Shown here piece by piece: positions 19,236 to 27,885 of a stretch of 64,000 bases of DNA. The notes under the pieces were generated by a model, which saw only the letters and a list, made by a program, of their open reading frames with translations, ran no database searches and had not been told where the DNA came from. Origin of the DNA: Acinetobacter sp. B51(2017). GTDB taxonomy: Bacteria; Pseudomonadota; Gammaproteobacteria; Pseudomonadales; Moraxellaceae. Positions within the stretch are counted from its first letter, which is position 1. Each line of letters begins with the position of its first letter. The stretch spans positions 18,861 to 82,860 of the forward strand of contig NZ_PJRJ01000013.1 in assembly GCF_003711395.1 (NCBI RefSeq), written 5' to 3'. The translations under genes were made by a program, and so were the position numbers.

Positions 19236-22200
19236 ATGAACAGTTGGCTTATCATGGGGGTGCTGGCCCTCTATATCGCACTCCTCTTTATCTGTGCATT
19301 CTTTGGTGAAAAACATGCCAGCCGCTTAAGCACTCGCGGCCGTATGCTATTGTTTAGTCTAACTTTAGGTGTGTACTGTTCATCTTGGACTTTTTATGGC
19401 GCAACAGGTGCTGCGGTACGTGAAGGGATCATCTTTTTACCCATCTATTTAGGCCCATTATTGTTTGTGGCACTCGGCTATGACATTTGGCGTCGCCTTG
19501 GACGAGTACGCCAGCATCATGCTATTTCATCAATTGCCGACTTTGTCGCAGCACGTTATGGCAAAAGTGGTTCATTGGCATCATTGGTGACCATTCTTGC
19601 GGTTATCGCGATTATTCCATATTTAGCCTTGCAGCTACGCGCAATTGCCCTAAGTGCCACCGTGATTATGGATCAGGACACCAGCCTAGCTGCCACAAGT
19701 AACGGGGTACTGTTTTTAACTGCCATTTTAGCTATCTTGGCCATGATTTTTGGTACACGGCAGATTGCTAATACCGAACAACACGGCGGTTTAATGCTGG
19801 CAGTGGCATTTGAATCCTTCGTTAAATTATTTGCGTTACTTGCGGTCGCTCTGTTTTTTATTTTTGCAGAACCAGGTAATTTACAACAAATTTCCAGCGA
19901 TGCTGCGCATACTTTCCGACAAGTACAATTATTTGGTGTACCCGATACCTTTTGGATTCAAACTTTATTGGCCGCACTAGCGATTATCTGTTTACCGCGT
20001 CAGTTCCATGTTGCTGTGGTTGAATTACGCGATGAAAAGCATATTCGTGGGGCTAGACGTTGGTTTGCAACCTATTTAATTTTAACTACAATCGCCATTA
20101 TTCCAATTGCCAGTTGGGCTTTACATGCTGCACCTGGGTATTTGGCTATTCCAGATGTAGCAGTGTTGTCCCTACCTTTAAGCTATAATCAGGATTGGCT
20201 AACCATCTTGGCATTTTTAGGTGGTTTCTCTGCGTCGACAGGCATGCTCTTGGTTTCTTCAGTGGCGCTGTCGATTATGCTCAGCAATGACTTAATTATG
20301 CCTGCTTTATGGCGTTTAGGTTTACTGTCACGTCATGACAAACGCTTGCCTTTGGTACTTAAATTCACGCGCCGTGTATGTATTTTGGCAGTTATGCTAC
20401 TGGGCTTTTTATTCTTTCATTTCTTTAATGATATCGACCAGTTATCAGTATTTGGTTTACTCGCCTTTAGTGCTGTGGCTCAGTTTGCCCCTGCTTTAAT
20501 TGGCGGCTTGTATTGGCGCGGTGGTAGTAAACAAGGAGTTTATGCAGGTTTAATTGCTGGCTTTGCTATGTGGGCCTACACCCTATTTTTGCCCACGGTA
20601 TTACGCAGCCTACCACTTGACTATGCGCTGATGAGCGAAGCCTTTTTGAACCAAGGTCCTTTAGGTTTAGTTTGGTTACGTCCTGAAGCTTTATTTGGAT
20701 TTCAATCTTTTGCCCCACTTACCCATGGTGTGATTTGGGCTTTGGGCTTAAACATCTTGCTGTATATTTGGGTATCTAGAATTTTCCGTCCAAGTATTGC
20801 AGAGCAAATTCAAGCAGAGAGCTTCTTTTATTACGAAACCAAACCGTTGCCAGCGCAAAGCATCTCAACTGAAATGAGCTATTTACAGCATGATGTAGCG
20901 CGTCTTAAAGTAGGTGACCTGATAGCCCTAGCCAAACGTATTACTGGCGATGGTCCAACCATTCAAGCCTTCCAGCAATTTTGTGCGCAAAACAATGTCA
21001 TCTTAAATGAAAACAGCAGTGCCAATGGCATGTGGTGGCGTTTTACCGAACAATATTTAGCAGGCACTATTGGCGCAGCTTCGGCACGTACTTTGCTCAC
21101 CACAGCCATGGTCAATAACGGTTTAGCTTTAGGTCAGGTGGCCAATATTTTAGACCAAGCCTCACAATGGCAACGCTTTAACCAAAATCTGATTATGACC
21201 ATGATTGATCATATGACCCAAGGGGTGAGTGTGGTCGATGAAAATATGTGTCTAGTTGCTTGGAATAATCAATATTTAAAACTATTCGATTATCCAAAAG
21301 ATATTGTTTATGTCGGCTGTCCAATTGCCGATTTAATTCGTTATAACGCCGAACGTGGTGAGTGTGGTCCGGGTTCAATTGAAGAGCATGTACGTAAACG
21401 CATTCACTGGATGAAAGTCGGTAGCGCACACGAATTTGAACGTGTGCGTAAAGATGGGCGCGTGATTCAAATGCGCGGTAATCCAATTGAAGGCGGTGGT
21501 TTTGTGACGACCTTTGCCGATATTACCGCATTCCGTGAAAACGAAGCCTTACTGGAAGGTCGGGTGCAAGATCGTACGCAACAACTTGCTGATGCACTAG
21601 CCGAACAACAATTGGCGCGTGAACAAGCCGATAAAGCCAATATGTCGAAAAGTCGTTTCATTGCTGCCGCCAGTCATGACTTATTGCAACCGATGCATGC
21701 AGCACGCTTATTTAGTACTGCATTAGAACAAAGTATGCAGTCGGAAGAAGACCGTAAAACGCTACAGCAATTAGATCGTTCTTTGCATGGGGCCGAAAGT
21801 ATGCTCTCTGCACTTTTGGATATTGCACGTTTAGAAGGTGGAACTATTCAACCGAATCGTCAACCTTATCCTTTACATGATTTACTCAGCGATTTAGAAC
21901 TACAATTTAAATCGATTGCTGCACAGCGTGGCATTCAATTTCATGTCCATGATGTGCAATTTTGGATTGATACCGACCCGCAATGGATTCGTCGTATTAT
22001 TCAAAACTTTGTCAGCAATGCATTGCGTTATACCGCTAAAGGCCGAGTCGTGGTTGGGGTATTACGTTCAGCAGAGCGCGCCAATCATATTCGTATAGGC
22101 GTTTGGGATACTGGCCCTGGTATTGCCGAAGAGCAACGCATCAAATTGTTCCAAGAATTTGAACGCTGTGGGCATACCTCGCCTTGGGGTGAGCAAGGTC

Positions 22201-22727
22201 TAGGATTGGGATTGGCCATCGTACAACGTATGACCAGCATGTTGAATTATCCTGTGCATGTATATTCGGAATATGGTAAAGGCTCATGTTTTATGATTGA
22301 AGTGCCAGTCGTGCCTGCCCCAAAAGTCGTGGCACAGCCTGTACAAGCTGTACCGCTGAAAACCAAAGCCTATAAGATTCTATGCTTAGACAATGATGAA
22401 ACCATTTTAGAAGGTATGAGTACCCTTCTCACCAAATGGGGGTATCAAGTGTTTAAAGCCACCGAACCCGAACAAGCTGCCGAGATGATTCAGCAAGAAA
22501 ACATTCAAGTTTGGTTGGTCGATCAACACTTAAACAATGACAAAATTGGTTTAGATTTTATTCTAGCACATCGTCAAGACAAAGTACCTGTGGCCTTAAT
22601 TACTGCCGATTCTGACCCAGAATTACCGCAGCGTCTTAAAGAGCTGAATATTATGTTGCTACGTAAACCACTTAAACCAGCAGGCTTACGTGCTTGGTTG
22701 TCAGGTTTAAAAATCTCCAACAACTAA
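19236..22727 (+). CDS. crbS: Hybrid sensor kinase with SLC5 transporter domain (CrbS/MxtR-like)
   Basis: This 1163-residue protein fuses an SLC5/SSS transporter-like region of about 13 helices (residues 1 to ~490) to a linker, a PAS domain (~650-770), a coiled coil, a HisKA domain with His814 in AASHDLLQPMHA, a GHKL ATPase domain (WDTGPGIAEEQ, GLGLGLAIV) and a receiver domain with Asp1096. This matches CrbS of Vibrio and MxtR of Pseudomonas, which act with CrbR/ErdR to activate acs. CbrA shares the transporter-kinase plan but lacks the receiver. I chose ATG 19236 (MNSWLIMGVL) over a TTG six codons upstream because TAGG precedes it. The convergent crbR gene and nearby actP and acs support the assignment. 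Confidence 0.88.
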   Translation: MNSWLIMGVLALYIALLFICAFFGEKHASRLSTRGRMLLFSLTLGVYCSSWTFYGATGAAVREGIIFLPIYLGPLLFVALGYDIWRRLGRVRQHHAISSIADFVAARYGKSGSLASLVTILAVIAIIPYLALQLRAIALSATVIMDQDTSLAATSNGVLFLTAILAILAMIFGTRQIANTEQHGGLMLAVAFESFVKLFALLAVALFFIFAEPGNLQQISSDAAHTFRQVQLFGVPDTFWIQTLLAALAIICLPRQFHVAVVELRDEKHIRGARRWFATYLILTTIAIIPIASWALHAAPGYLAIPDVAVLSLPLSYNQDWLTILAFLGGFSASTGMLLVSSVALSIMLSNDLIMPALWRLGLLSRHDKRLPLVLKFTRRVCILAVMLLGFLFFHFFNDIDQLSVFGLLAFSAVAQFAPALIGGLYWRGGSKQGVYAGLIAGFAMWAYTLFLPTVLRSLPLDYALMSEAFLNQGPLGLVWLRPEALFGFQSFAPLTHGVIWALGLNILLYIWVSRIFRPSIAEQIQAESFFYYETKPLPAQSISTEMSYLQHDVARLKVGDLIALAKRITGDGPTIQAFQQFCAQNNVILNENSSANGMWWRFTEQYLAGTIGAASARTLLTTAMVNNGLALGQVANILDQASQWQRFNQNLIMTMIDHMTQGVSVVDENMCLVAWNNQYLKLFDYPKDIVYVGCPIADLIRYNAERGECGPGSIEEHVRKRIHWMKVGSAHEFERVRKDGRVIQMRGNPIEGGGFVTTFADITAFRENEALLEGRVQDRTQQLADALAEQQLAREQADKANMSKSRFIAAASHDLLQPMHAARLFSTALEQSMQSEEDRKTLQQLDRSLHGAESMLSALLDIARLEGGTIQPNRQPYPLHDLLSDLELQFKSIAAQRGIQFHVHDVQFWIDTDPQWIRRIIQNFVSNALRYTAKGRVVVGVLRSAERANHIRIGVWDTGPGIAEEQRIKLFQEFERCGHTSPWGEQGLGLGLAIVQRMTSMLNYPVHVYSEYGKGSCFMIEVPVVPAPKVVAQPVQAVPLKTKAYKILCLDNDETILEGMSTLLTKWGYQVFKATEPEQAAEMIQQENIQVWLVDQHLNNDKIGLDFILAHRQDKVPVALITADSDPELPQRLKELNIMLLRKPLKPAGLRAWLSGLKISNN

Positions 22728-22730
22728 AAC

Positions 22731-22760
22731 AAAAAAAGACCGCAATTGCGGTCTTTTTTT
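22731..22760. terminator. Bidirectional terminator between crbS and crbR
   Basis: The 16-bp perfect palindrome GACCGCAATTGCGGTC is flanked by seven A and seven T, between convergent genes. Confidence 0.85.
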
Positions 22761-22776
22761 ATGAATGTATCAATGC

Positions 22777-23427
22777 TTAAACTTTACGTTCTTCAATATT
22801 TAAAGCATTAATAGCCAATACCGCTTGGGTACGATTTTGCACACCCAATTTACGGAAAATTGCTGTTACATGCGCTTTAATGGTCGCTTCAGACACATCC
22901 AACTCATAGGCAATTTGTTTATTGAGTAAACCTTCTGCCACCATCATCAAAACACGGAATTGCTGTGGGGTCAAAGATTGAATTCGTTCTGCTAAAGCAG
23001 TTTCATCCGCCGCACGCGGGTCAAAATTCATATTGGCAGGTAAATTTGGTGGTAACCAAATCTCGCCTTCTAAGACTTGACGAATCGCTTCACCAATATG
23101 GCTAGGATGCGCAGATTTTGGGATATAACCCATCGCACCATGCGCGATAGAACGTTGAATAATAGATACTTCTTCATGCGCAGACACGACAATAATCGGG
23201 AGTGCTGGATATTGCGCACGCACATGCACCAGCGCCGAAAAGCCGGATGCACCTGGCAAGTTTAAGTCTAATAAAACAAGATCAGGTTCGGGGCCATTTT
23301 CTAAGCGTTCGTAAAATTCATTTACAGCAGCAGTCTCATGAATTTGGGCTTGCGGTAAGCTATAACGCACGGCTTGAATCAGCGCATGACGGAATAACGG
23401 ATGATCATCAACGATTAAAATATTCAT
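22777..23427 (-). CDS. crbR: LuxR-type response regulator (CrbR/ErdR-like)
   Basis: This 216-residue regulator has an N-terminal receiver domain with the acidic pair in LIVDDHPLF and phospho-acceptor Asp54 in LVLLDLNLPG, and a C-terminal LuxR helix-turn-helix (about 148-206: LTPQQFRVLMMVAEGLLNKQIA...). Its homologues CrbR and ErdR bind the acs promoter. Here acs lies 4.5 kb away on the same strand, and the cognate kinase gene is convergent next door. I prefer the ATG at 23427 (MNILIVDDHP) from family alignment; the frame also opens ten codons earlier at 23457 with a weak GAG site. Being orphaned from acs by the sulfur genes is a local feature. Confidence 0.87.
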   Translation of the reverse strand: MNILIVDDHPLFRHALIQAVRYSLPQAQIHETAAVNEFYERLENGPEPDLVLLDLNLPGASGFSALVHVRAQYPALPIIVVSAHEEVSIIQRSIAHGAMGYIPKSAHPSHIGEAIRQVLEGEIWLPPNLPANMNFDPRAADETALAERIQSLTPQQFRVLMMVAEGLLNKQIAYELDVSEATIKAHVTAIFRKLGVQNRTQAVLAINALNIEERKV

Positions 23428-23800
23428 AAGTAGTGACGCGAAAGATCTGGTGCACATTAGGCTCTATTCTAACCACACATCGACGCGAAGCGATACGCAA
23501 GAATTGATTATTTTTCACTAAAGCCGTCTTTTTAGTACACAAAAGCAGCTTTTTGCAGCATTTATGAATAATCTAAGCAGATTTTTATATAAATTTTATT
23601 CTTGGTAATGCAATCCTTATACCTATGAAATATAAATTTATTATTCAAATACTTATATTTATTTTTATTTATAAAAATCTTAAAAAAAGTTTATATCTTA
23701 AAAACAGATAACCTATTTTTTTTTGCTTATTTTACACAAAATCTGATGTGTTGATTAATAAACAGCAATCCAAGATTAAAAGTAATTAGGCTGTTTTATT
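23428..23800. other. AT-rich intergenic region before msuE
   Basis: About 370 bases, very AT-rich between 23575 and 23720, separating divergent crbR and msuE. I find no supported gene. I looked for a sigma54 (-24/-12) element, because sfn genes in Pseudomonas putida use sigma54, and saw no convincing one. Confidence 0.4.
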
Positions 23801-24529
23801 ATGACAACTTTAACTCAAAAACCTTTAAATATTGTGGCTGTTTCTGGCGGTCTCAATCATCCTTCAAAAACTGAAGCCTTAGTCCAAGAAATCCTCAACG
23901 AACTTGGTGATGCCACGCCAATTCATGTGCATTTCATTAAGTTTAGCGAAATTGGACATTTACTCGGTGGCGCCATTTACCGCAACCAATTGCCACAGCG
24001 CGTTCAAGATGATTTAGCAGCGGTTGAAGCAGCAGATGCCCTAATTGTAGGTACACCAGTTTACCGTGCATCATTTACTGGTTTATTCAAACACTTCTTT
24101 GACTTTGTTGAACAAACTGCCCTTGTTGATGTTCCTGTTTTATTGGCTGCTTCTGGTGGTTCAGAGCGTCATGCCTTAGTCCTAGAACATCAATTACGTC
24201 CGTTGTTTAGCTTCTTCCAAGCACAAACTTTACCAATTGGCGTTTATGCAACTGACAAAGATTTTACTCCTGAATACACGGTAAAAAGCGAACTACTCCG
24301 CGACCGTATTACTTTAGCAGTGGCGCGTGCTTTACCAATTTTAGAGTGGGCGCCTGCTAAAGGTCAGCGTGCAGAAGTGGTCAAAGAGAAAACCGTACAA
24401 GCCAGCCAACATCTTGGGATTAACAAGCAAATCGAACAAGAAGAAGTGTTGCCCTCTGCTGCAGTACCAAGCCTAGATGCAGCTGAAGCACGTTTGCATG
24501 GCAAAAAAGTTACACCTGAAGTGGCTTAA
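23801..24529 (+). CDS. msuE: NAD(P)H-dependent FMN reductase (MsuE/SfnE-like)
   Basis: This 242-residue flavoprotein should reduce FMN for the monooxygenase encoded next. The N-terminal flavodoxin-like fold shows IVAVSGGLNHPSKTEALV (FMN phosphate loop, residues 11-28) and IVGTPVYRASFTGLFKHFFD, the conserved segment of the FMN reductase family. A tail of about 50 residues rich in charged residues follows the catalytic fold. It lies 30 bases before sfnG on the same strand, so the reductase and its oxygenase are cotranscribed. The role is in using alkanesulfonates or dimethyl sulfone as a sulfur source. Confidence 0.88.
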   Translation: MTTLTQKPLNIVAVSGGLNHPSKTEALVQEILNELGDATPIHVHFIKFSEIGHLLGGAIYRNQLPQRVQDDLAAVEAADALIVGTPVYRASFTGLFKHFFDFVEQTALVDVPVLLAASGGSERHALVLEHQLRPLFSFFQAQTLPIGVYATDKDFTPEYTVKSELLRDRITLAVARALPILEWAPAKGQRAEVVKEKTVQASQHLGINKQIEQEEVLPSAAVPSLDAAEARLHGKKVTPEVA

Positions 24530-24559
24530 TCCATCACCATACTTAATGAGGGTCTGCAT

Positions 24560-25645
24560 ATGTCTCAACCAATTACTTTTGCTTACTGGGTACCCAATGT
24601 CAGCGGTGGTTTAGTGGTCAGTAGCATTGAACAACGTACCGATTGGAGCTATGACTACAATGTGCGTTTAGCACAAAGCGCTGAACAGGCTGGTTTTGAC
24701 TATGCTCTGACCCAAATTCGTTTTACTGCTGGCTATAACGCAGAAAATCAGCATGAATCGGTCAGCTTCAGTCATGCTTTGCTAGCCAAAACTGAACGTT
24801 TAAAAGTGATTGCTGCTATTTTACCAGGGCCTTGGAAACCTGCCCTTGCAGCTAAACAATTGGCCACCATTGATCATCTCACCAATGGTCGTATCGCGAT
24901 TAATGTGGTCAGTGGTTGGTTCCGTGGTGAATTTGATGCGATTGGTGAAGAGTGGCCTGAGCATGATGTCCGTTATCAGCGTTCGGAAGAATTTATCCGC
25001 ACCTTAAAAGGTGTTTGGACGCAAGATAATTACAGCTTTGACGGTAAATTCTATCAGTTTAAAGACTACACTTTAAGTCCAAAACCTGTGCAAAAACCGC
25101 ATATTGAAATTTTCCAAGGTGGCAGTTCGCGTGCTGCGCGTGATATGGCATCCCGTGTCTCCGATTGGTACTTCACCAATGGCAACACTCCAGATGAGCT
25201 TAAAAAACAAATTGATGATTTACGTGCCAAAGCCAAGGCCAATAATCACGAGATTAAAGTCGGGGTAAATGCCTTTATTATTGCCCGTGATACCGAAGAA
25301 GAAGCACAAGCGGTATTACAAGAGATTATTGATAAAGCCCATATTCAGGCAGTGAACTCCTTTGCAGATGCTACGCGTGAAGCAGGTGCTGCAACGCTTG
25401 AGGGCGAAGGTAACTGGGCAAAATCAACTTTTGAAGATTTAGTACAATATAACGATGGCTTTAAAACCAATTTAATTGGTACCCCACAACAAATTGCCGA
25501 ACGCATTGTGCAGTTAAAAAGCATTGGGGTTGATTTAATTCTCTCTGGCTTTTTACACTTTATTGAGGAGATAGAATATTTTGGTGCAAAGGTTTTACCT
25601 TTAGTACGTGAGCTTGAGCAGCAACAGCAACGAAAATCTGCTTAA
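24560..25645 (+). CDS. sfnG: Dimethylsulfone monooxygenase SfnG
   Basis: SfnG is an FMNH2-dependent luciferase-family monooxygenase that oxidises dimethyl sulfone to methanesulfinate, releasing sulfur for growth. The 361-residue sequence keeps the SfnG hallmarks FAYWVPNVSGGLVVS at the start, DYALTQIRFTAGYNAENQHESV and IFQGGSSRAARDMASRVSDW, and ends with FLHFIEEIEYFG. A strong GAGGG ribosome site precedes the ATG. The partner FMN reductase is immediately upstream. No sfnR-type regulator or ssuEADCB cluster is in the window, so further conversion must rely on genes elsewhere. Confidence 0.92.
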   Translation: MSQPITFAYWVPNVSGGLVVSSIEQRTDWSYDYNVRLAQSAEQAGFDYALTQIRFTAGYNAENQHESVSFSHALLAKTERLKVIAAILPGPWKPALAAKQLATIDHLTNGRIAINVVSGWFRGEFDAIGEEWPEHDVRYQRSEEFIRTLKGVWTQDNYSFDGKFYQFKDYTLSPKPVQKPHIEIFQGGSSRAARDMASRVSDWYFTNGNTPDELKKQIDDLRAKAKANNHEIKVGVNAFIIARDTEEEAQAVLQEIIDKAHIQAVNSFADATREAGAATLEGEGNWAKSTFEDLVQYNDGFKTNLIGTPQQIAERIVQLKSIGVDLILSGFLHFIEEIEYFGAKVLPLVRELEQQQQRKSA

Positions 25646-25690
25646 AGATTCTGATAAGCCTAATAACAATAAAACAATGTGAGTAATCTT

Positions 25691-25721
25691 ATCCCTTAAG
25701 ACTCGGCTTAAGGGATTTTTT
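25691..25721 (+). terminator. Terminator of msuE-sfnG
   Basis: A 10-bp stem ATCCCTTAAG/CTTAAGGGAT with a 6-base loop is followed by a T run, 45 bases after the sfnG stop. Confidence 0.85.
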
Positions 25722-25894
25722 TATTTCCTCGATTATTAATCTAATTTATTAAAAATAATTTAAAGAGCAATTAAACCAATGTGGATTTTATCTACAACTT
25801 TTAGTTAAATTGCTTATTTTCTTGGCATAAATTGTGCATTTTTTAACATTCTATTACAATAGCCCTGCAACAGCATCATTAAGAGAATAAGAGC

Positions 25895-26551
25895 GTGAAA
25901 AATCAAAAAACAGGATTTGTCAGTGGTACTGTGGTGCATACTCCATGTGGTTTAAAACCTATTCAAGCCTTACAAATTGGTGATTTAGTTTTAACACGTT
26001 CACCTCAAGGTGAAACCAGCTATAAGCCTATTACGCAAATTGATAAAACAGTGCAAGCTATTTACCGTTGCACCCTGTTAGCACAACAAGCAGACCAACA
26101 ATGCACTGTACATTATCTATTTACCACTGCTGAGCAACAAATTTTTGCCGACAGCGATTGGATTAAAGTGCTTGAAAGTGAAGAATACCGTTGTAACACC
26201 TATAATTTAAGCCAACAACCGTTAAGCTTATGGCAACCCAAACCCGTTTTTGCTGCCAGCAATCGTAAACAACAAACTTTTGGTTTAAATGCCGCAACCT
26301 TTAGCCAAGATATTCAACTCAATGGTCAAGATGATGAATTTATTTATATTTCTCCAGAGGGTTTAATTCATCATCAACCTAATAGCAACCAATATTCGTT
26401 TGCCAAAGTCACCGCGCCGCTGTCGCTCAATAGCGTAAATTGGCATAACATTAACAAAAAGACCTTAGTATTACCTGTGTATCAATTGCATCTATCTAAT
26501 AGTGACAATTACTTTGTGGGGCAAGAAGGAATCTTGGCTCGCGCAGCCTAA
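25895..26551 (+). CDS. Stand-alone Hint-fold (hedgehog/intein) protein, catalytic residues lost
   Basis: This 218-residue protein consists essentially of a Hint domain. The start FVSGTVVHTPCGLKPIQALQ then IGDLVLT matches the usual block A (CFVAGTxVHTxxGxKPIExIxVGDxV), and the end VYQLHLSNSDNYFVGQEGIL matches the terminal block (VYNLxVxxxHTYYVGxxG). However, the position of the nucleophilic Cys is Gly7, the block-B His (TPEHPF) is Gln in TTAEQQIF, and the final His-Asn is absent. Self-splicing or cleavage is therefore unlikely. There is no signal peptide, toxin or adhesin domain attached. Translation starts at a GTG with AAGAG upstream. The function is unknown; a retained binding fold is one possibility. 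Confidence 0.7.
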   Translation: MKNQKTGFVSGTVVHTPCGLKPIQALQIGDLVLTRSPQGETSYKPITQIDKTVQAIYRCTLLAQQADQQCTVHYLFTTAEQQIFADSDWIKVLESEEYRCNTYNLSQQPLSLWQPKPVFAASNRKQQTFGLNAATFSQDIQLNGQDDEFIYISPEGLIHHQPNSNQYSFAKVTAPLSLNSVNWHNINKKTLVLPVYQLHLSNSDNYFVGQEGILARAA

Positions 26552-26554
26552 TAT

Positions 26555-26581
26555 AAAAAAGCCCGCAGTTGCGGGCTTTTT
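26555..26581. terminator. Bidirectional terminator between the Hint gene and the DszC-like gene
   Basis: GCCCGC-AGTT-GCGGGC flanked by A and T runs, between convergent genes. Confidence 0.85.
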
Positions 26582-26583
26582 AT

Positions 26584-27765
26584 TTAAGCATAAAAACTTG
26601 GCTGAGGCACTTGATTGGTTAACACCCATTCACCCACTTCTTGATATTTATAATCGATTGGATCATGCAGGGTTTGCGTCCGTACATTACGCCAAAAACG
26701 ATCTAAATTCAGTTGCGCGGTCGTGGCACGCGCACCCATAACTTGGAACATATTTTGGGTAATCGCCAATGAGGTATTGGTCGCGGCAATTTTAGCTGTT
26801 GCAATGGCAATTGAGACTTCGCCACGTTGCTCTGGCGTTAAAGCCTCACCAATGTCCCATGCCTGTTGCAGAGCGGCTACTGCCTTGTTTGCCAATAAAC
26901 GTACACTTTCAAGTTGCACATAAAACTCAGCAAAATGGCGTTGCGTATACGGATCATTCACTGCATGTTCTACCAATGATTTTGACCATGCTTTTTGGCC
27001 TTGTACGGTTTCTTTGGCCGTATTAAATGCACCTTCAGCTACACCTAAGAACATATGCACAAAAATAAGCTGCGCAATGAGCGGGCGTAAACTTGAATAC
27101 GGTGTACTCAAGGGGCCTGGGTTGAGCAGCAATTCATTCACATGAATTTTAACGTTTTCAAAATAGCTACTACCACTGTCGGTTTGGCGTTGCCCCATAT
27201 TGTTCCAATCACCTAAAAAGCTCACGCCTTTACGTTGGGTTGGAATCACGCCAATAAGTAATTTACCTTCTGGATTATAGGCTGAACACAACAACATATC
27301 CGAATCGATTGAGCCTGAGCAAAAGCTTTTATCACCATGAAAAATATATTCTGTTTCGGAAATTTGGGTCGCACTTGTACGACGATCCAGCGGGTTTAAG
27401 GTATTGCCCCAAAATAAATTTTGTTGCACCGTTTGTTTAAACCACGGCTCATATTGTTGTTTTTGAGCGAATAATTCTACCGTGGCAATCAATAAATGAT
27501 GAAAACCATAAACGTGCGCCAATGAGCTATCCGCACGGGCAATAATTTGAATGCTATTAAAAATCGTTGCCCAATCTGCACCTTGTCCGCCAAATTCTTG
27601 CTTAATGGACAAAGTGAGCAAACCACTGGCACGAATCAGGTCACGTTCATGTTTAGGGTTGCCGCCTTGCTTGTCGCGCTCGGCTGCTGTTTGGGCAAAT
27701 TCTTGGGCTAAATCTTTAGCAATTTTTAATGGATCGGTGAGTGGATTATGTGCAATATTCATCAT
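26584..27765 (-). CDS. DszC/SfnB-like flavin oxidoreductase (acyl-CoA dehydrogenase fold)
   Basis: This 393-residue protein has the acyl-CoA dehydrogenase fold: an N-terminal helical domain (SGLLTLSIKQEFGGQGADWATI), a central beta domain (FCSGSIDSDML, GDWNNMGQRQTDSGSSYFENV) and a C-terminal four-helix bundle ending in MGARATTAQLNLDRFWRNVRT. The Gly-Ala-Arg-Ala and RFWRNVRT motifs are typical of the FMNH2-dependent DszC/SfnB group used for organosulfur compounds rather than of fatty-acid dehydrogenases. Proximity to msuE-sfnG supports a sulfur-acquisition role. It is a single-gene unit; two adjacent ATG codons are possible starts. The exact substrate cannot be deduced. Confidence 0.8.
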   Translation of the reverse strand: MMNIAHNPLTDPLKIAKDLAQEFAQTAAERDKQGGNPKHERDLIRASGLLTLSIKQEFGGQGADWATIFNSIQIIARADSSLAHVYGFHHLLIATVELFAQKQQYEPWFKQTVQQNLFWGNTLNPLDRRTSATQISETEYIFHGDKSFCSGSIDSDMLLCSAYNPEGKLLIGVIPTQRKGVSFLGDWNNMGQRQTDSGSSYFENVKIHVNELLLNPGPLSTPYSSLRPLIAQLIFVHMFLGVAEGAFNTAKETVQGQKAWSKSLVEHAVNDPYTQRHFAEFYVQLESVRLLANKAVAALQQAWDIGEALTPEQRGEVSIAIATAKIAATNTSLAITQNMFQVMGARATTAQLNLDRFWRNVRTQTLHDPIDYKYQEVGEWVLTNQVPQPSFYA

Positions 27766-27885
27766 TATAAGAGATTGTTCCGATAATTTTAGCTTAGCAG
27801 AACTGCTAACTCATCTTTAGCTAAATGCCTGCTGTGCTTATGGGAAAAAATTAAATGCCGCTTGCAAGTAAACGGCATCATGAGA

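Noticed and set aside
23428..23800. Sigma54 promoter for msuE-sfnG
   Set aside because: No TGGC-N8-TTGC-type element with correct spacing was found; a sigma70 promoter cannot be singled out in the AT-rich sequence either.
25895..26551. Intein or Hint-toxin (polymorphic toxin) interpretation
   Set aside because: No toxin or host-protein extein is attached and the splice or cleavage residues are missing, so only the fold is called.
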